A stretch of DNA of 64,000 nt from contig NZ_JBBOCJ010000001.1 of NCBI RefSeq assembly GCF_038002345.1, positions 3,286,001 to 3,350,000 on the forward strand, written 5' to 3'. The notes under the pieces were generated by a model that ran no database searches, was not told where the DNA came from, and saw only the letters and a list, made by a program, of their open reading frames with translations. How positions within the stretch are numbered: the stretch's first letter is position 1; each line of letters starts with the position of its first letter. The stretch is from Paenibacillus sp. FSL M7-0420. Lineage in GTDB: Bacteria > Bacillota > Bacilli > Paenibacillales > Paenibacillaceae. This document shows positions 53,772 through 63,087 of this stretch, piece after piece. The position numbers were made by a program, and so were the translations under genes.

Positions 53772-54281
53772 ATGAGTACATCTATCACGGTCCGCCGGAT
53801 GAAGTCCGAGGATATTACATGGATACATGAAGGGCTGGCCCCGCATGATGTCAGCAAACCGGTAGCGTATATTGAACAGTGTTGGAAGGAGAACGAAGGG
53901 GAGAAGCGGCTTACGCTGGTAGCCCTTCGTGGGAAAGAGTTTGCAGGCTGGGGACATATCGTGTATACGTCACACTATCCTTATTTTGCAGAGAATCATA
54001 TTCCAGAGATTCAGAATCTTGATGTGATTTCTACCCTGCGGAAATCCGGTATTGGCAGTGTGCTGATGGACGCTCTCGAAGCAGAAGCATTCGCCAGATT
54101 TGACACGGTTGGCATTGGTTTCGGATTGTATGACAGCTATGGTACGGCCCAAAGGCTGTACATCAAGCGGGGCTATGTCCCGGATGGCCGGGGACTCATG
54201 TATGACAACCTGCCCGCTGTTCCAGGAAGTCAGGTGCGGGTGGATGATGATCTGACATTATATTTGACAAAATCAAGGTAG
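53772..54281 (+). CDS. GNAT-family N-acetyltransferase
   Basis: The 169-residue protein shows the GNAT order: ITVRRMKSEDITWIHEGL, then LVALRGKEFAGWGHIVYTS, then the acetyl-CoA loop LRKSGIGSVLMDALEAEA and FGLYDSYGTAQRLYIKRGYVPDG. The start is either ATG 53772 or ATG 53760, both after GGAAAGGA; neither spacing is ideal. The substrate is unknown. Confidence 0.87.
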   Translation: MSTSITVRRMKSEDITWIHEGLAPHDVSKPVAYIEQCWKENEGEKRLTLVALRGKEFAGWGHIVYTSHYPYFAENHIPEIQNLDVISTLRKSGIGSVLMDALEAEAFARFDTVGIGFGLYDSYGTAQRLYIKRGYVPDGRGLMYDNLPAVPGSQVRVDDDLTLYLTKSR

Positions 54282-54301
54282 AGCACGAATTGCCATTGTT
54301 A

Positions 54302-54352
54302 CAGCGGCAGTCAGGGACGTTAATGTCCGGGCTGCCGCTGTTAGTTTTTTTT
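54302..54352 (+). terminator. Terminator between convergent genes
   Basis: CAGCGGCAG pairs with CTGCCGCTG, with GGAC/GTCC inside, followed by TTAG and eight T. It serves the rightward acetyltransferase gene. Confidence 0.92.
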
Positions 54353-54890
54353 AGATTTCAGCATCATAGCGTACCATAAATTCAGGAACTAATTCAGGAT
54401 TTGTCATAAGCGCCACCGATTCATTCTCTAATTCCTCTGCCAGCTCATCGTCGGTCATGGATACAAAGAAGGTAATGTCCTCTTTGGTTTGATTATATTT
54501 TGTGAATACATCGTCCTTGGTTTCATTAACAACCTTGGCAATGATGTTGACCATTTCATCTTTATATTGGTATACATTATCCTCAGCATATAAAAAACGG
54601 CTGATATGATTAAAATGCGAATGCTCACCATATTGAAATTCGGAAATTCCCCATTTGTAATAAAGCTCTGTTTCAGCATCATCACATAAGCCTTCACTTG
54701 TCATATCGGCAATATGTCTGGCAAGGGATTGCTCTGTATTGACCGCAAGGAACAGAGTGACAAAGTCGCTATCTGTACCGACTGCGCAGACATATACCTT
54801 CTCTTGTGCTACTTCCGCCAATATAGCTTCAAGGTCAGCCACAAACCCCTCGCGAATCCGTTGTTCAAATTCAGTTAGAAAAGCGTTCAT
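54351..54890 (-). CDS. DUF4303-type protein of unknown function
   Basis: The 179-residue protein is soluble, acidic and has the DUF4303 look: a helix FEQRIREGFVADLEAIL, a strand VYVCAVGTDSDFVTLFLAVNT and the segment YYKWGISEFQYGEHSHF. Members of this family are often cytoplasmic and in some genomes accompany polymorphic-toxin immunity genes. No toxin gene is adjacent here, so that role is not supported. AGGAGGG stands ahead of the ATG. Confidence 0.7.
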   Translation of the reverse strand: MNAFLTEFEQRIREGFVADLEAILAEVAQEKVYVCAVGTDSDFVTLFLAVNTEQSLARHIADMTSEGLCDDAETELYYKWGISEFQYGEHSHFNHISRFLYAEDNVYQYKDEMVNIIAKVVNETKDDVFTKYNQTKEDITFFVSMTDDELAEELENESVALMTNPELVPEFMVRYDAEI

Positions 54891-54972
54891 TATAACCCTC
54901 CTTATATTATGATTTAGTATAACTTCACTTATAGAATAGTGGCGTTACGTATAGGAATGCAAGCAGCTGCCT

Positions 54973-55914
54973 TTATCTCCGGTTTGCCTCTGTCAGCGCA
55001 TTCTCCCTGATTGTATTCAACTCCTCCACACTGAACAATCCGGCCCGGTACAGATTAACGAACTCGTCCGACACACTCTGGTCAAAAATAATCATATCAT
55101 CCGTATTCACCGTGACTGTGACGCCATAATCATAGAGCTTGCGGATGGGATGTGACCCATAATCAGGCACCCGGGAGAGTAGAACATTGCTGGTGGGGCA
55201 GATATTCAGTTGGATGTGATGGTCGGCCAGCCAGTTCATGATCTCTGGAGAACCTGCGGCTGCGATGCCATGCTGAACCTGATCGAGCTCCAGTTCCTCT
55301 ACCGCTTTTTTTACCAGATCAGATGTACCAAATTCCCCTACATGCGCTTTGAGAATCAGCCCTTTCGCCTTCGCTATGCGGAACGCCTGCTTAAACCCCG
55401 GAACAGCAGACTCATCGCCAAAAATATCGAGTGATCTAAAGTAGTTATACTCCAGATATTGTTCGAGCCTCTCAATGGTTTCTTGGATTGGTGTATGAGT
55501 AAGAAAGGCAAGCTCCGGCACAAAATGAATCTCCGGCGCAACCCGCTGATGGATGCCCTGAATGGTATGGATCAGTGTTGCTATAGAGCCGTCAAACCAC
55601 TCTTCTTCTCCCATCGTCACACTCATATGCAGCAATTGAACACCGTCGGTCTTCGCTTGGACAAAAGCGGCCTCAATCCGCTTCTCATACCCGATTCGTC
55701 CAGGCAGCAAAGGCTTGATATAGCGGGTATTCCAGCAGTTCATCTCCCCAAGATTCTTAAATGTTGGACATTCCGGTATAGCCGTATCGCACCAAGCTGT
55801 GATGTAACGTTTGTTGCCACCCCGGGTGATATGGTTGTGCAGATCGCCTTTGGGTATTTGCCGCATCAACTCCCGATTGTTCTGCTCCAAGGCTGTGATG
55901 AATTGCTGTTTCAT
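54973..55914 (-). CDS. Adenosine deaminase-family amidohydrolase
   Basis: The 313-residue protein carries the Zn-binding pair in PKGDLHNHITRGG, AHVGEFG (HxGE, with the acid Glu), a Gly-His-type QHGIAAAG and the NTDDMIIF motif with metal-binding Asp. This is the adenosine/AMP deaminase pattern. Overall length is a little short for adenosine deaminase, so the substrate may be another purine. AGGAGGAC precedes the ATG. No purine transport gene is adjacent. Confidence 0.85.
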   Translation of the reverse strand: MKQQFITALEQNNRELMRQIPKGDLHNHITRGGNKRYITAWCDTAIPECPTFKNLGEMNCWNTRYIKPLLPGRIGYEKRIEAAFVQAKTDGVQLLHMSVTMGEEEWFDGSIATLIHTIQGIHQRVAPEIHFVPELAFLTHTPIQETIERLEQYLEYNYFRSLDIFGDESAVPGFKQAFRIAKAKGLILKAHVGEFGTSDLVKKAVEELELDQVQHGIAAAGSPEIMNWLADHHIQLNICPTSNVLLSRVPDYGSHPIRKLYDYGVTVTVNTDDMIIFDQSVSDEFVNLYRAGLFSVEELNTIRENALTEANRR

Positions 55915-56086
55915 GCCGCTGTCCTCCTATGTTTTAATTGGGCCGGCCTGCGCTTATATGAACTAGTTTACAGTTTCTGGACAGAGTTAAACAAACTGAA
56001 ACTTTTAAATCAGAGATTTCGTCTATCATGGAAGTTGTGAGTTTATAGACTTAACCATTATCAGTATGTTAGGGAGGATTTCAGAA

Positions 56087-57205
56087 GTGAGCTCTTTACC
56101 ACAACGTTCTACTGTCCGCAAGAAGAAGACACCGGCGCGCAAGCGCAAGAAAAGAGGTTTCTTCCGCACACTCTTCAGGGTGTTCATGGTCTGTTTCATT
56201 CTGGTTATAGCAGCCGGAGGCTGGCTCTATTTCGCACCGTCGGCCCAGAATACACGCTTCCTGATCGCAGATACGCTGATTACAACTCAACACCGGCACT
56301 GGGCCAAATATATTATCGGCGAAGAGGAACTGAAGCACCGCGTCAGTGATTATACCAAGCGCTTCGAGGAGATGGGCGACGAGGTTGATACCCATGAGAT
56401 CAAGCCTGAGCCTGTAAAGGAAGCCGAACATACACCGCTCGTCCAGATTGAAGAAGTCACGGGCAGCGGCTATAGCGGCTATGTCATGATTGTGAACGAT
56501 CCCAAGAAGGTGCGCCTGGGTGTGCCGGGCAAAATCGGCTCCGGGGAGAAGGTATCCAGCATGGTGGCACGGACAGGGGCTATCGCCGGGGTGAACGGCG
56601 GCGGCTTCGCCGATCCGAACTGGAAGGGCAATGGCTTCAAGCCGATCGGCCTGGTGATCTCGCAAGGGAAGCTGTTCTACAATGGACTGGGCGGCAAGAA
56701 ATCCACTCAGATTGTCGGCATCGATAAAGAAGGCAAAATGGTCGCCGGAAACTATACCTTGGATCAGCTCAGCAAGATGGGGGTGCAGGAGGCGGTTTCT
56801 TTTCAGCCACGGATTATTGTGAACGGTAAAGGCCAGATTAAGAATGCCGCCGAAGGCTGGGGCATCGCGCCAAGAACAGCAATGGGCCAACGGGCGGACG
56901 GTGCGCTCCTCTTCGTAGTGATTGACGGACGGCAGCCGGGCTACAGCATCGGGGCGAACCTGTATGATGTGCAGCAGATTATGCTGAAGCATGGGGCGGT
57001 CATTGCGGCCAATCTGGACGGGGGATCTTCGACGGTGCTGGTGAAGGACAACGAGATTGTCAACAAGCCCTCTTCGCAGTATGGGGAGCGTTACTTGCCG
57101 ACGGCATTCCTGGTATTCGATGACCCCGAGAACGCGAAGATCAAGAATATCTGGGAAGGGCTGGACCCGGCCAAGATCGACGCAGGCAAGAAGCGCACTC
57201 AGTAG
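56087..57205 (+). CDS. Membrane-anchored phosphodiester glycosidase-family protein (NAGPA-like)
   Basis: The 372-residue protein begins with a very basic N-terminus (RKKKTPARKRKKRGF) and one membrane helix (about 38-55), so the main domain is outside the cell. That domain has the NAGPA/DUF2233 sequence pattern: GAIAGVNGGGFADPNW, GKLFYNG, APRTAMGQRADGALLFVVIDG and AANLDGGSSTVLV. Relatives remove GlcNAc or phosphate linkages in exopolysaccharide or teichoic acid metabolism; the real substrate is unknown. The start is GTG at 56087, with AGGGAGG nine bases upstream. The in-frame ATG at 56066 lies ahead of that site. Confidence 0.88.
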   Translation: MSSLPQRSTVRKKKTPARKRKKRGFFRTLFRVFMVCFILVIAAGGWLYFAPSAQNTRFLIADTLITTQHRHWAKYIIGEEELKHRVSDYTKRFEEMGDEVDTHEIKPEPVKEAEHTPLVQIEEVTGSGYSGYVMIVNDPKKVRLGVPGKIGSGEKVSSMVARTGAIAGVNGGGFADPNWKGNGFKPIGLVISQGKLFYNGLGGKKSTQIVGIDKEGKMVAGNYTLDQLSKMGVQEAVSFQPRIIVNGKGQIKNAAEGWGIAPRTAMGQRADGALLFVVIDGRQPGYSIGANLYDVQQIMLKHGAVIAANLDGGSSTVLVKDNEIVNKPSSQYGERYLPTAFLVFDDPENAKIKNIWEGLDPAKIDAGKKRTQ

Positions 57206-57330
57206 CATCCACAGGTTCCCTGCTTCATAATCTATAGTAGATCAGACGCGGCAGGTGTGCTAGGATAACAAGTAAATTCTTATTTTGCTGAACCTGCCAG
57301 GTGAAGTCCTTGATCGGAGGGGGAAAAGGT

Positions 57331-58263
57331 TTGACTTTGCAGCAGCTCCGCTACGCGATTGAGATTGCGAACAGCGGCTCTATGAATGAAGCGGCCAAAC
57401 GGCTATTTGTGTCGCAGCCCAGCCTCTCGAATGCTATCAAGGAACTGGAGAACGAGCTGGGCATCACGATTTTTGAACGGAATAACCGGGGAATCAGCAT
57501 CTCGGCGGAAGGCATGGAATTCCTGGGCTATGCCCGGCAGATTATTGAGCAGACCGAATTCATGGAGAACCGCTATACCGGCAAGAAGCGCAGCCCGATC
57601 TATTTCTCGGTATCTACACAGCATTATGCGTTTGTTACGGATGCTTTTGTGAAGCTGATGAAGGAGAGCAAGGTGCAGGAATACAATTTCAGCCTGAGAG
57701 AGACGCAGACCTATGAGATCATCGAGGATGTGCGTACCCTGCGCAGCGACATCGGGATTCTGTATATCAATGAGAGCAATTACAAGATTATGAACAAGCT
57801 GTTCAGTGACGGGAACCTGAAGTTCACTCCGCTGTTCAATACGAATCCGCATGTCTATGTGCGGGCAGGGCATGTATTGGCTGGTAAAGAGTGGATCACG
57901 GCGGAGGACATTCATCCGTATCCTTATATTACTTTTGAGCAGGGGGATAATAATTCGCTGCATTTCTCGGAGGAGATGCTTAGCTTCACACAGATTGAGA
58001 AGAATATTAAGGTGACCGACCGGGCCACGCTGACTCATTTGCTGCTTGGCAGTGATTCGTATACCGTAGGGACTGGGATTATGGCCTCTAAGCTGGATGA
58101 TGCGGGGCTGATTACGATTCCTTTTGACAGCAAGGAAGTGTTCTCTGTAGGCTGGATCGCCCACAAGGACCGCAAACCGAGTGAGATTATGTCTACATAT
58201 ATCGATATTCTGAATGATCTGGTGTCGGGTAATGCTTTCGAGCTTGAATCTTTCTTACTATAA
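57331..58263 (+). CDS. LysR-family transcriptional regulator
   Basis: The 310-residue regulator has the N-terminal LysR helix-turn-helix (LTLQQLRYAIEIANSGSMNEAAKRLFVSQPSLSNAIKELENELG) and a periplasmic-binding-like effector domain. The TTG at 57331 with GGAGGGGG upstream is the likely start. It is 15 bases ahead of the yxjG-like gene and in the same direction, so the two are probably co-transcribed. Sulfur or methionine supply is a plausible signal, by association only. Confidence 0.9.
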   Translation: MTLQQLRYAIEIANSGSMNEAAKRLFVSQPSLSNAIKELENELGITIFERNNRGISISAEGMEFLGYARQIIEQTEFMENRYTGKKRSPIYFSVSTQHYAFVTDAFVKLMKESKVQEYNFSLRETQTYEIIEDVRTLRSDIGILYINESNYKIMNKLFSDGNLKFTPLFNTNPHVYVRAGHVLAGKEWITAEDIHPYPYITFEQGDNNSLHFSEEMLSFTQIEKNIKVTDRATLTHLLLGSDSYTVGTGIMASKLDDAGLITIPFDSKEVFSVGWIAHKDRKPSEIMSTYIDILNDLVSGNAFELESFLL

Positions 58264-58278
58264 GAGCAGGAGGGACGT

Positions 58279-59397
58279 ATGAGCAGTCCAGTGATCGGAT
58301 CGACAAGAAACACACCGCCCTTCCGCTACGACATTGTCGGGAGCTTCCTGCGTACAGAGGAGATCAAGAATGCACGCAGCCTGCATATGGAAGGTGAACT
58401 AACCGCAGGACAGTTGGTGGAGATTGAGAATATAGAGATTGGCAAGCTGCTTCAACAGGAGAAGGCGCTTGGACTGAAGGCTGTGACCGATGGCGAATTC
58501 CGCCGCTCCTGGTGGCATCTGGACTTCTTCCTGGGGATTGAGGGTACTGGAAAGATCACTCTTGGCGGTACTCCCGGCACTTCCAAGGAGCAGACTAACC
58601 GGGCGGAGAGCTTCAGGATAACCGGTAAAATCGCCTTCGGAGACCATCCTATGGTCGAGGAATTCCGCACGTTGCAGCAGATGGCCGGAGAGACGCTGGC
58701 CAAAATGACGATTCCTTCACCCTCTTTGTTCCATTTCGTGCAGGAGTATAACGGAAACGAGATTTATTCCGATACTGAAACGCTGTATGGAGATATCATT
58801 CAGGTGTACCGGACGGCAATTCAGGCCTTCTATGATGCGGGTTGCCGCTACCTGCAGCTGGACGATACCACCTGGGGCACGCTGTGCAGCGGCAGACATC
58901 GTGCTCATCTGCGCAGCAGGGGCGTTGACCCGGATCAGCTTGCTCAAGACTACGTCCGGCTGATCAACGAGAGCATTGCCGGCCGCCCGGCGGACATGAC
59001 TATTGCCCTGCATGTATGCCGGGGCAATCTCCGCTCCACCTGGTTCGCCGCCGGAGGGTACGGGCCGGTCGCCGAGGAGCTGTTCTCGAATACGAACGTG
59101 GACGCGTTCTTCCTCGAATACGACAATGAACGCTCCGGCGACTTCGAGCCGCTGCGCTTCATCCGGGACCAATTCGTTGTACTGGGACTGGTGACTACGA
59201 AGCATGGCGGCCTGGAGAGTAAGGAGCAGCTCATTGCGCGTATCGAAGAAGCTGCACAGTACGTAGACATCAACAAGCTGTGCCTAAGCACACAATGCGG
59301 CTTCGCCTCTTCGGAGGAAGGCAATATTTTGACGGAGGAAGAGCAGTGGGATAAGCTGCGGCTGGTGATTGAGACGGCGAATGAGGTTTGGGTGTAG
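58279..59397 (+). CDS. Cobalamin-independent methionine synthase-like protein (YxjG/YxjH type)
   Basis: The 372-residue protein is a stand-alone MetE C-terminal-like barrel. It starts with RYDIVGSFLRTEEIKNAR, and the Zn ligands are His and Cys in ALHVCRGN and a further Cys in LSTQCGFASSEEGN. LQLDDTTWGTL is also typical. B. subtilis YxjG and YxjH have the same size and are part of the S-box regulon. No S-box riboswitch is seen here; a LysR gene precedes it instead. It probably transfers a methyl group to homocysteine from a small donor, which is not certain. Confidence 0.92.
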   Translation: MSSPVIGSTRNTPPFRYDIVGSFLRTEEIKNARSLHMEGELTAGQLVEIENIEIGKLLQQEKALGLKAVTDGEFRRSWWHLDFFLGIEGTGKITLGGTPGTSKEQTNRAESFRITGKIAFGDHPMVEEFRTLQQMAGETLAKMTIPSPSLFHFVQEYNGNEIYSDTETLYGDIIQVYRTAIQAFYDAGCRYLQLDDTTWGTLCSGRHRAHLRSRGVDPDQLAQDYVRLINESIAGRPADMTIALHVCRGNLRSTWFAAGGYGPVAEELFSNTNVDAFFLEYDNERSGDFEPLRFIRDQFVVLGLVTTKHGGLESKEQLIARIEEAAQYVDINKLCLSTQCGFASSEEGNILTEEEQWDKLRLVIETANEVWV

Positions 59398-59433
59398 CGC
59401 TCAATGGATCGGGATTAATTGGTGTGAATTGGG

Positions 59434-59465
59434 GAGGATTGCCTGGTGTGGCGATCCTCCTTTTT
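59434..59465 (+). terminator. Terminator after the yxjG-like gene
   Basis: GAGGATTGCC pairs with GGCGATCCTC over TGGTGT and is followed by five T. Confidence 0.92.
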
Positions 59466-59504
59466 GCGGGGGGCGCTAGGCAACGGGCTGTGGCGGATCA
59501 TAGG

Positions 59505-59540
59505 TGGATTTCCTCCACTTGCTGATGAAGGAATGGACTT
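59505..59540. repeat. Short dispersed repeat, copy 2, in a gene-free stretch
   Basis: TGGATTTCCTCCACTTG and the following bases match the copy at 11773. The rest of 59466-59829 holds no gene that I can support. It has several more TCCACTTGTT-like words (near 59632 and 59692). Confidence 0.45.
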
Positions 59541-59829
59541 TGCCGGGACAACAGTTGGATAAAGGACACTTAATTTCTTCCACATTCCGCAGTAGCGGCA
59601 TATCCCGATGCAGTAGTTGTTGTTTTTCCACTTGTTCACCTTAAAGGATTAGAAATCACGAAATTAGGATACATTATTCCACTTGTTTCGGAGCAGCGAA
59701 GGCTCAAGTGTTCTTGTGCTTGCTGTGATAGCCTTTTTCTTTAACCATTCTATACCAACCGTAGAGATTCCCTCCACAGTATAATGTTGGGAGAAGTTTG
59801 AATGCTGAAACTAGATCTTTGGAGGGAAT

Positions 59830-60288
59830 ATGATGGTTGTTGAACTAAGGCCTGTAACGGCCGAGAACTGGTATGATTGCACATTGCTGAAGTTGAAGCC
59901 AGAACAACAAAGCGTTTTTCCTGCTCCGGTGGTTAATTGGATTGCTGAGGCAAAATTTGTGCAGGAGTTTGAACTTCTGGCTATTTATTCAGGAGCTGTG
60001 GTGGTAGGATTTATTGTTTTTTGTACAACTCCCGATGAGGAAGGTAACTGCTGGATACCTGCCCTTATGATTGATGAACATCATCAAGGACAGGGGTATG
60101 CCAGACAAGCCATGGTGAAATTAATACAGCATATGCGAAATGAAGGGTGTAGCCGATTAATGATCGGGCATAGACCCGACAACCGGATTGCCGGAATGTT
60201 GTATGAATCGCTTGGATTCCAAAAGGTCAGTGAAGAGTTATACGACGGTGAGGTTGTACGTTGTCTGGAGCTTAATCAATGCATTTGA
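59830..60288 (+). CDS. GNAT-family N-acetyltransferase (diamine/spermidine-type)
   Basis: The 152-residue protein begins VELRPVTAENWYDCTLLKL and has WIPALMIDEHHQGQGYARQAMVKLI, the classic acetyl-CoA motif A, then NRIAGMLYESLGFQKVSEELYDGEVV. It resembles BltD/PaiA-type polyamine acetyltransferases. TTTGGAGGGAAT stands before the ATG pair (59830, 59833). The substrate is inferred by family only. Confidence 0.88.
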   Translation: MMVVELRPVTAENWYDCTLLKLKPEQQSVFPAPVVNWIAEAKFVQEFELLAIYSGAVVVGFIVFCTTPDEEGNCWIPALMIDEHHQGQGYARQAMVKLIQHMRNEGCSRLMIGHRPDNRIAGMLYESLGFQKVSEELYDGEVVRCLELNQCI

Positions 60289-60295
60289 CCACAAA

Positions 60296-60320
60296 TAGCC
60301 CTCCTGCAAAGAGGGCTAAT
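60296..60320 (+). terminator. Hairpin after the acetyltransferase gene
   Basis: AGCCCTCCT pairs with AGAGGGCT over GCAA. The T-run is poor, so it is a weak terminator. Confidence 0.6.
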
Positions 60321-60405
60321 CGTTTGGCCATAGGAGCCGGGACATTCGATTCTATTAGTCGCATAGCCCTAAACCGTAATTTTTTTGCTATTTTCGCTAT
60401 TCCTG

Positions 60406-60815
60406 TTACATACTGTTGAGAGCTTTTTCTATTTTCACTCCGAACTCTGTTTCGTTTAGCTTGGGTGTTAGAGTCTTTGAATCTGCGAGGGCGTAATACA
60501 GAACTAAATATTTTCCAGATTGGTAGACAATTGGTGCGTGGGAACTAAGAAGCTGAATACTTTCTTCAAAGTGCTTTATTCCACTTTCTCGTTTCTCCTC
60601 CGATCCGAAAGCGTAAACTTTTATTATTTCCTCATTACTCAGTTTATAGCTAACAGGTTTAATACCCTCAAGAATTTGGTCGTCAGGTGATTCAATTTTT
60701 GAATGTTTTTTTCAAGGGACATTATTGCTTCATTCACGTTAGAATATTCTTGTTGAGAAGAACAAGCAATAAGAAATAAAAAGCTAATGAAGGTGAAGAA
60801 TAGATTTTTTTTCAT
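60406..60815 (-). pseudogene. Small lipoprotein gene broken by a one-base deletion in an A7 run
   Basis: The ATG at 60815 has AGGAGGG upstream. It opens MKKNLFFTFISFLFLIACSS, a full lipoprotein signal with lipobox LIAC. After residue SLEKN the frame soon stops. Another frame continues the protein (KIESPDDQILEGIKPVS, then YALADSKTL to a TAA at 60406-60408). An eighth A in the run at 60706-60712 would rejoin the two parts into about 136 residues. The defect may be a real frameshift, a phase-variable tract or a sequencing error. The function is unknown. Confidence 0.8.
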
Positions 60816-61044
60816 GAATAACCCTCCTTTTTTGTTCAGGACACAGATAAGAAGAGACGAGACCCACCTAATGCAGAAGTTACTAACAAAATTGAGCTTG
60901 CCATGTATTCCTTATGATTTTATCAAAAATAGCGAAGAAAAGAATGGCATGGGCTTAGGGTGATGAATTTTCTGGAGTTCTGTCTTTGGTTCCAGAGGCT
61001 CAAGCGAAATCCTTGACAGCTATTAACGGTTATTTTAAAACTTA

Positions 61045-61073
61045 TTGACACATTCTCCCTCCCGCAGTATTAT
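61045..61073 (+). promoter_or_regulatory. Promoter of the lysK T-box leader
   Basis: TTGACA and TATTAT with a 17-base spacer form a near-ideal vegetative promoter. Confidence 0.88.
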
Positions 61074-61079
61074 TGCAAA

Positions 61080-61392
61080 TAATAACGTACAACAACACAA
61101 GCGATGAAGAGAAGAGTAAGCAGGCGGCAGCGTTCACAGAGAGCTCCAGAGTGGTGAAAGGGAGCAGCGAAGCGCCTGATCTGAAAAAAGTCTCCGAGCT
61201 GCATAGGGAATTGGGCACAAGTGTCCAAGGATGGTATGCCGGGTTCTCCCGTTACAGAGATAGGGTATAAGCGTCATGGCCGTACCCGAAGAGGCGGATG
61301 AGGCAACTTGTCCGTGAACAGAGGTGGTACCACGAAGCTTATCCAAGCTCCCGTCCTCAAGATATTAATCTTGAGGACGGGAGCTTTTTTGC
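61080..61392 (+). promoter_or_regulatory. T-box riboswitch of lysK
   Basis: The leader has the T-box sequence AGAGGTGGTACCACG (61320-61334). A strong terminator follows: AGCTCCCGTCCTCAAG and its complement over ATATTAAT, then six T (61346-61390). The stem I distal arm (CAGAGAGCTCC, GTGGTGAAAG, GGAGC) is clear. The specifier by alignment with the thrS leader is AAA at 61185-61187 after CTGA, a lysine codon. It should respond to uncharged tRNA-Lys. Confidence 0.9.
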
Positions 61393-61430
61393 TTTTCAGG
61401 TAATTCACAATAAACTTAGAGGTGATTGAG

Positions 61431-62993
61431 ATGCATTGGGCAGAAAAAATTGCAAACCAGTTAATCGCGGAGCATCCGCAGCGGCAGACGTATGTATGTG
61501 CATCCGGGATCAGTCCGTCCGGATCAGTTCATATCGGGAATTTCCGCGAGGCGGTGACGACTGCATTTGTGGCGAAGGCGCTGCGGCGGGCGGGGAAGAA
61601 GGTGCGGTTTATTTTCTCGTGGGATGACTTTGACCGGTTCCGTAAAGTTCCGGCCCATATCGATCCCGGCTTCTCTCAGTATATTGGGCTTCCTTATTCG
61701 CAGGTGCCGTGTCCGTATGGCTGTCATGCTTCGTATTCGGCACATTTCGAGTCGGAATTCGAGCAGGCGCTCCAGGTATTCGGGATTGAGCCGGAGTTCA
61801 TCTATCAGAGCCGGGAATACCAGTCAGGCCGTTATAATCCGCAAATTTTGCACGCCCTGCGCCGCCGGGGAGAGATCTACGATATCCTGATTTCGTTCAA
61901 GACAGGTGAGAGTTCGGCGGATGAGCGGGCGGCTTTTTATCCGATCCATTTATATTGCGGGCAGTGCGGAAAAGACTCGACTACGATTCTGAATTTCGAC
62001 GATCTGGAGGAGAGTGTGGCCTACCGCTGCGGATGTGGTCATTGCGATACCGTACATATTCCTCAGGCGGACAACATCAAGCTGCACTGGAAAATCGACT
62101 GGCCGATGCGCTGGCAGCTGGAGCAGGTGGTGTTTGAGCCGGGCGGCCGGGACCATTCGTCGGAGACGGGGAGCTACAATGTGGCTGCGGTAATCGCAGA
62201 GCGGATCTTCGGGTATTCACCCCCGGTGTACGAGCCATATGAATTCATCAGCATCAAAGGCAGCTTCGCTAAAATGTCCAGCTCCTCCGGGCACAATTAC
62301 ACTCCAGATGATCTGCTCCGAGTCTATGCCCCTGAGAACATACTGTTCCTGTTCGCCAAATACCAGCCGAATGCCGCCTTCCATATCGGGCTGGATGAGG
62401 ATGTGCTGCGCAATTATGCGGAGTTCGAGCGGTATGCTGCGGGAGCACGGGCAGGCACGTTAACGGGTGATCTTGGGGGTGCACTGGAGCTGTCTCTGCT
62501 AAGCGACTCCCTGGTGAGTGCTGGAAGCACCATTAGTTTCGGCCAGGTAGCCAGTCTGCTTCCCTTAATCAACTTCGACAGGGACAAGCTCCAGGAGATG
62601 TTCACTAGAAATGGTGAGGAGATTAATGAACTCCGGCTGCAGAAGGTGGCGGACCGTGCGGAGTACTGGATCAGGAACTGGATGCCGCATAAGCTGGTGA
62701 CAATTCAGACCTCGCCCAACTATGCGTATTATCATTCCCTTACCGGAGTGGAGCTGAGATGGCTGCGAAGCCTGTGCAGTTTGCTGCGGAGCAGGGAGCT
62801 GGACGAGACGCAGCTCATGACGGAGATCTATGCCATCTGCCATCACGAAGATAAGAAAACGATGCGGACCCAGCAAAAAAGACTGTTCACCATCATCTAT
62901 CAGTTAGTCCTTGGTGCGGAGCAAGGCCCGCGTCTGCCCTGGCTAATCCAGGCAGCTGGAACAGAGCAGATGCTGAATTTGCTGGATTTGTGA
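61431..62993 (+). CDS. lysK: Class I lysyl-tRNA synthetase
   Basis: The 520-residue enzyme is a class I LysRS, a type found mostly in archaea and a few bacteria. It has the HIGH-like motif SGSVHIGNFREA and the KMSKS-like FAKMSSSSGH. Two CxxC-type pairs lie between them (YCGQCGKD and YRCGCGHC). The ATG at 61431 has GAGGTGA about five bases upstream; the in-frame GTG at 61422 is part of that site. A class II lysS would normally be elsewhere in the genome, as in Bacillus cereus. It follows its own T-box. Confidence 0.95.
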   Translation: MHWAEKIANQLIAEHPQRQTYVCASGISPSGSVHIGNFREAVTTAFVAKALRRAGKKVRFIFSWDDFDRFRKVPAHIDPGFSQYIGLPYSQVPCPYGCHASYSAHFESEFEQALQVFGIEPEFIYQSREYQSGRYNPQILHALRRRGEIYDILISFKTGESSADERAAFYPIHLYCGQCGKDSTTILNFDDLEESVAYRCGCGHCDTVHIPQADNIKLHWKIDWPMRWQLEQVVFEPGGRDHSSETGSYNVAAVIAERIFGYSPPVYEPYEFISIKGSFAKMSSSSGHNYTPDDLLRVYAPENILFLFAKYQPNAAFHIGLDEDVLRNYAEFERYAAGARAGTLTGDLGGALELSLLSDSLVSAGSTISFGQVASLLPLINFDRDKLQEMFTRNGEEINELRLQKVADRAEYWIRNWMPHKLVTIQTSPNYAYYHSLTGVELRWLRSLCSLLRSRELDETQLMTEIYAICHHEDKKTMRTQQKRLFTIIYQLVLGAEQGPRLPWLIQAAGTEQMLNLLDL

Positions 62994-63087
62994 AGGTGTG
63001 TGGACGGCCCTTTACGGGATCGATTGAACAGAGGTATAATGTACAGGACTGTTTTACATCAAATGTTGGAAAGCGAGCGGTAACGAT

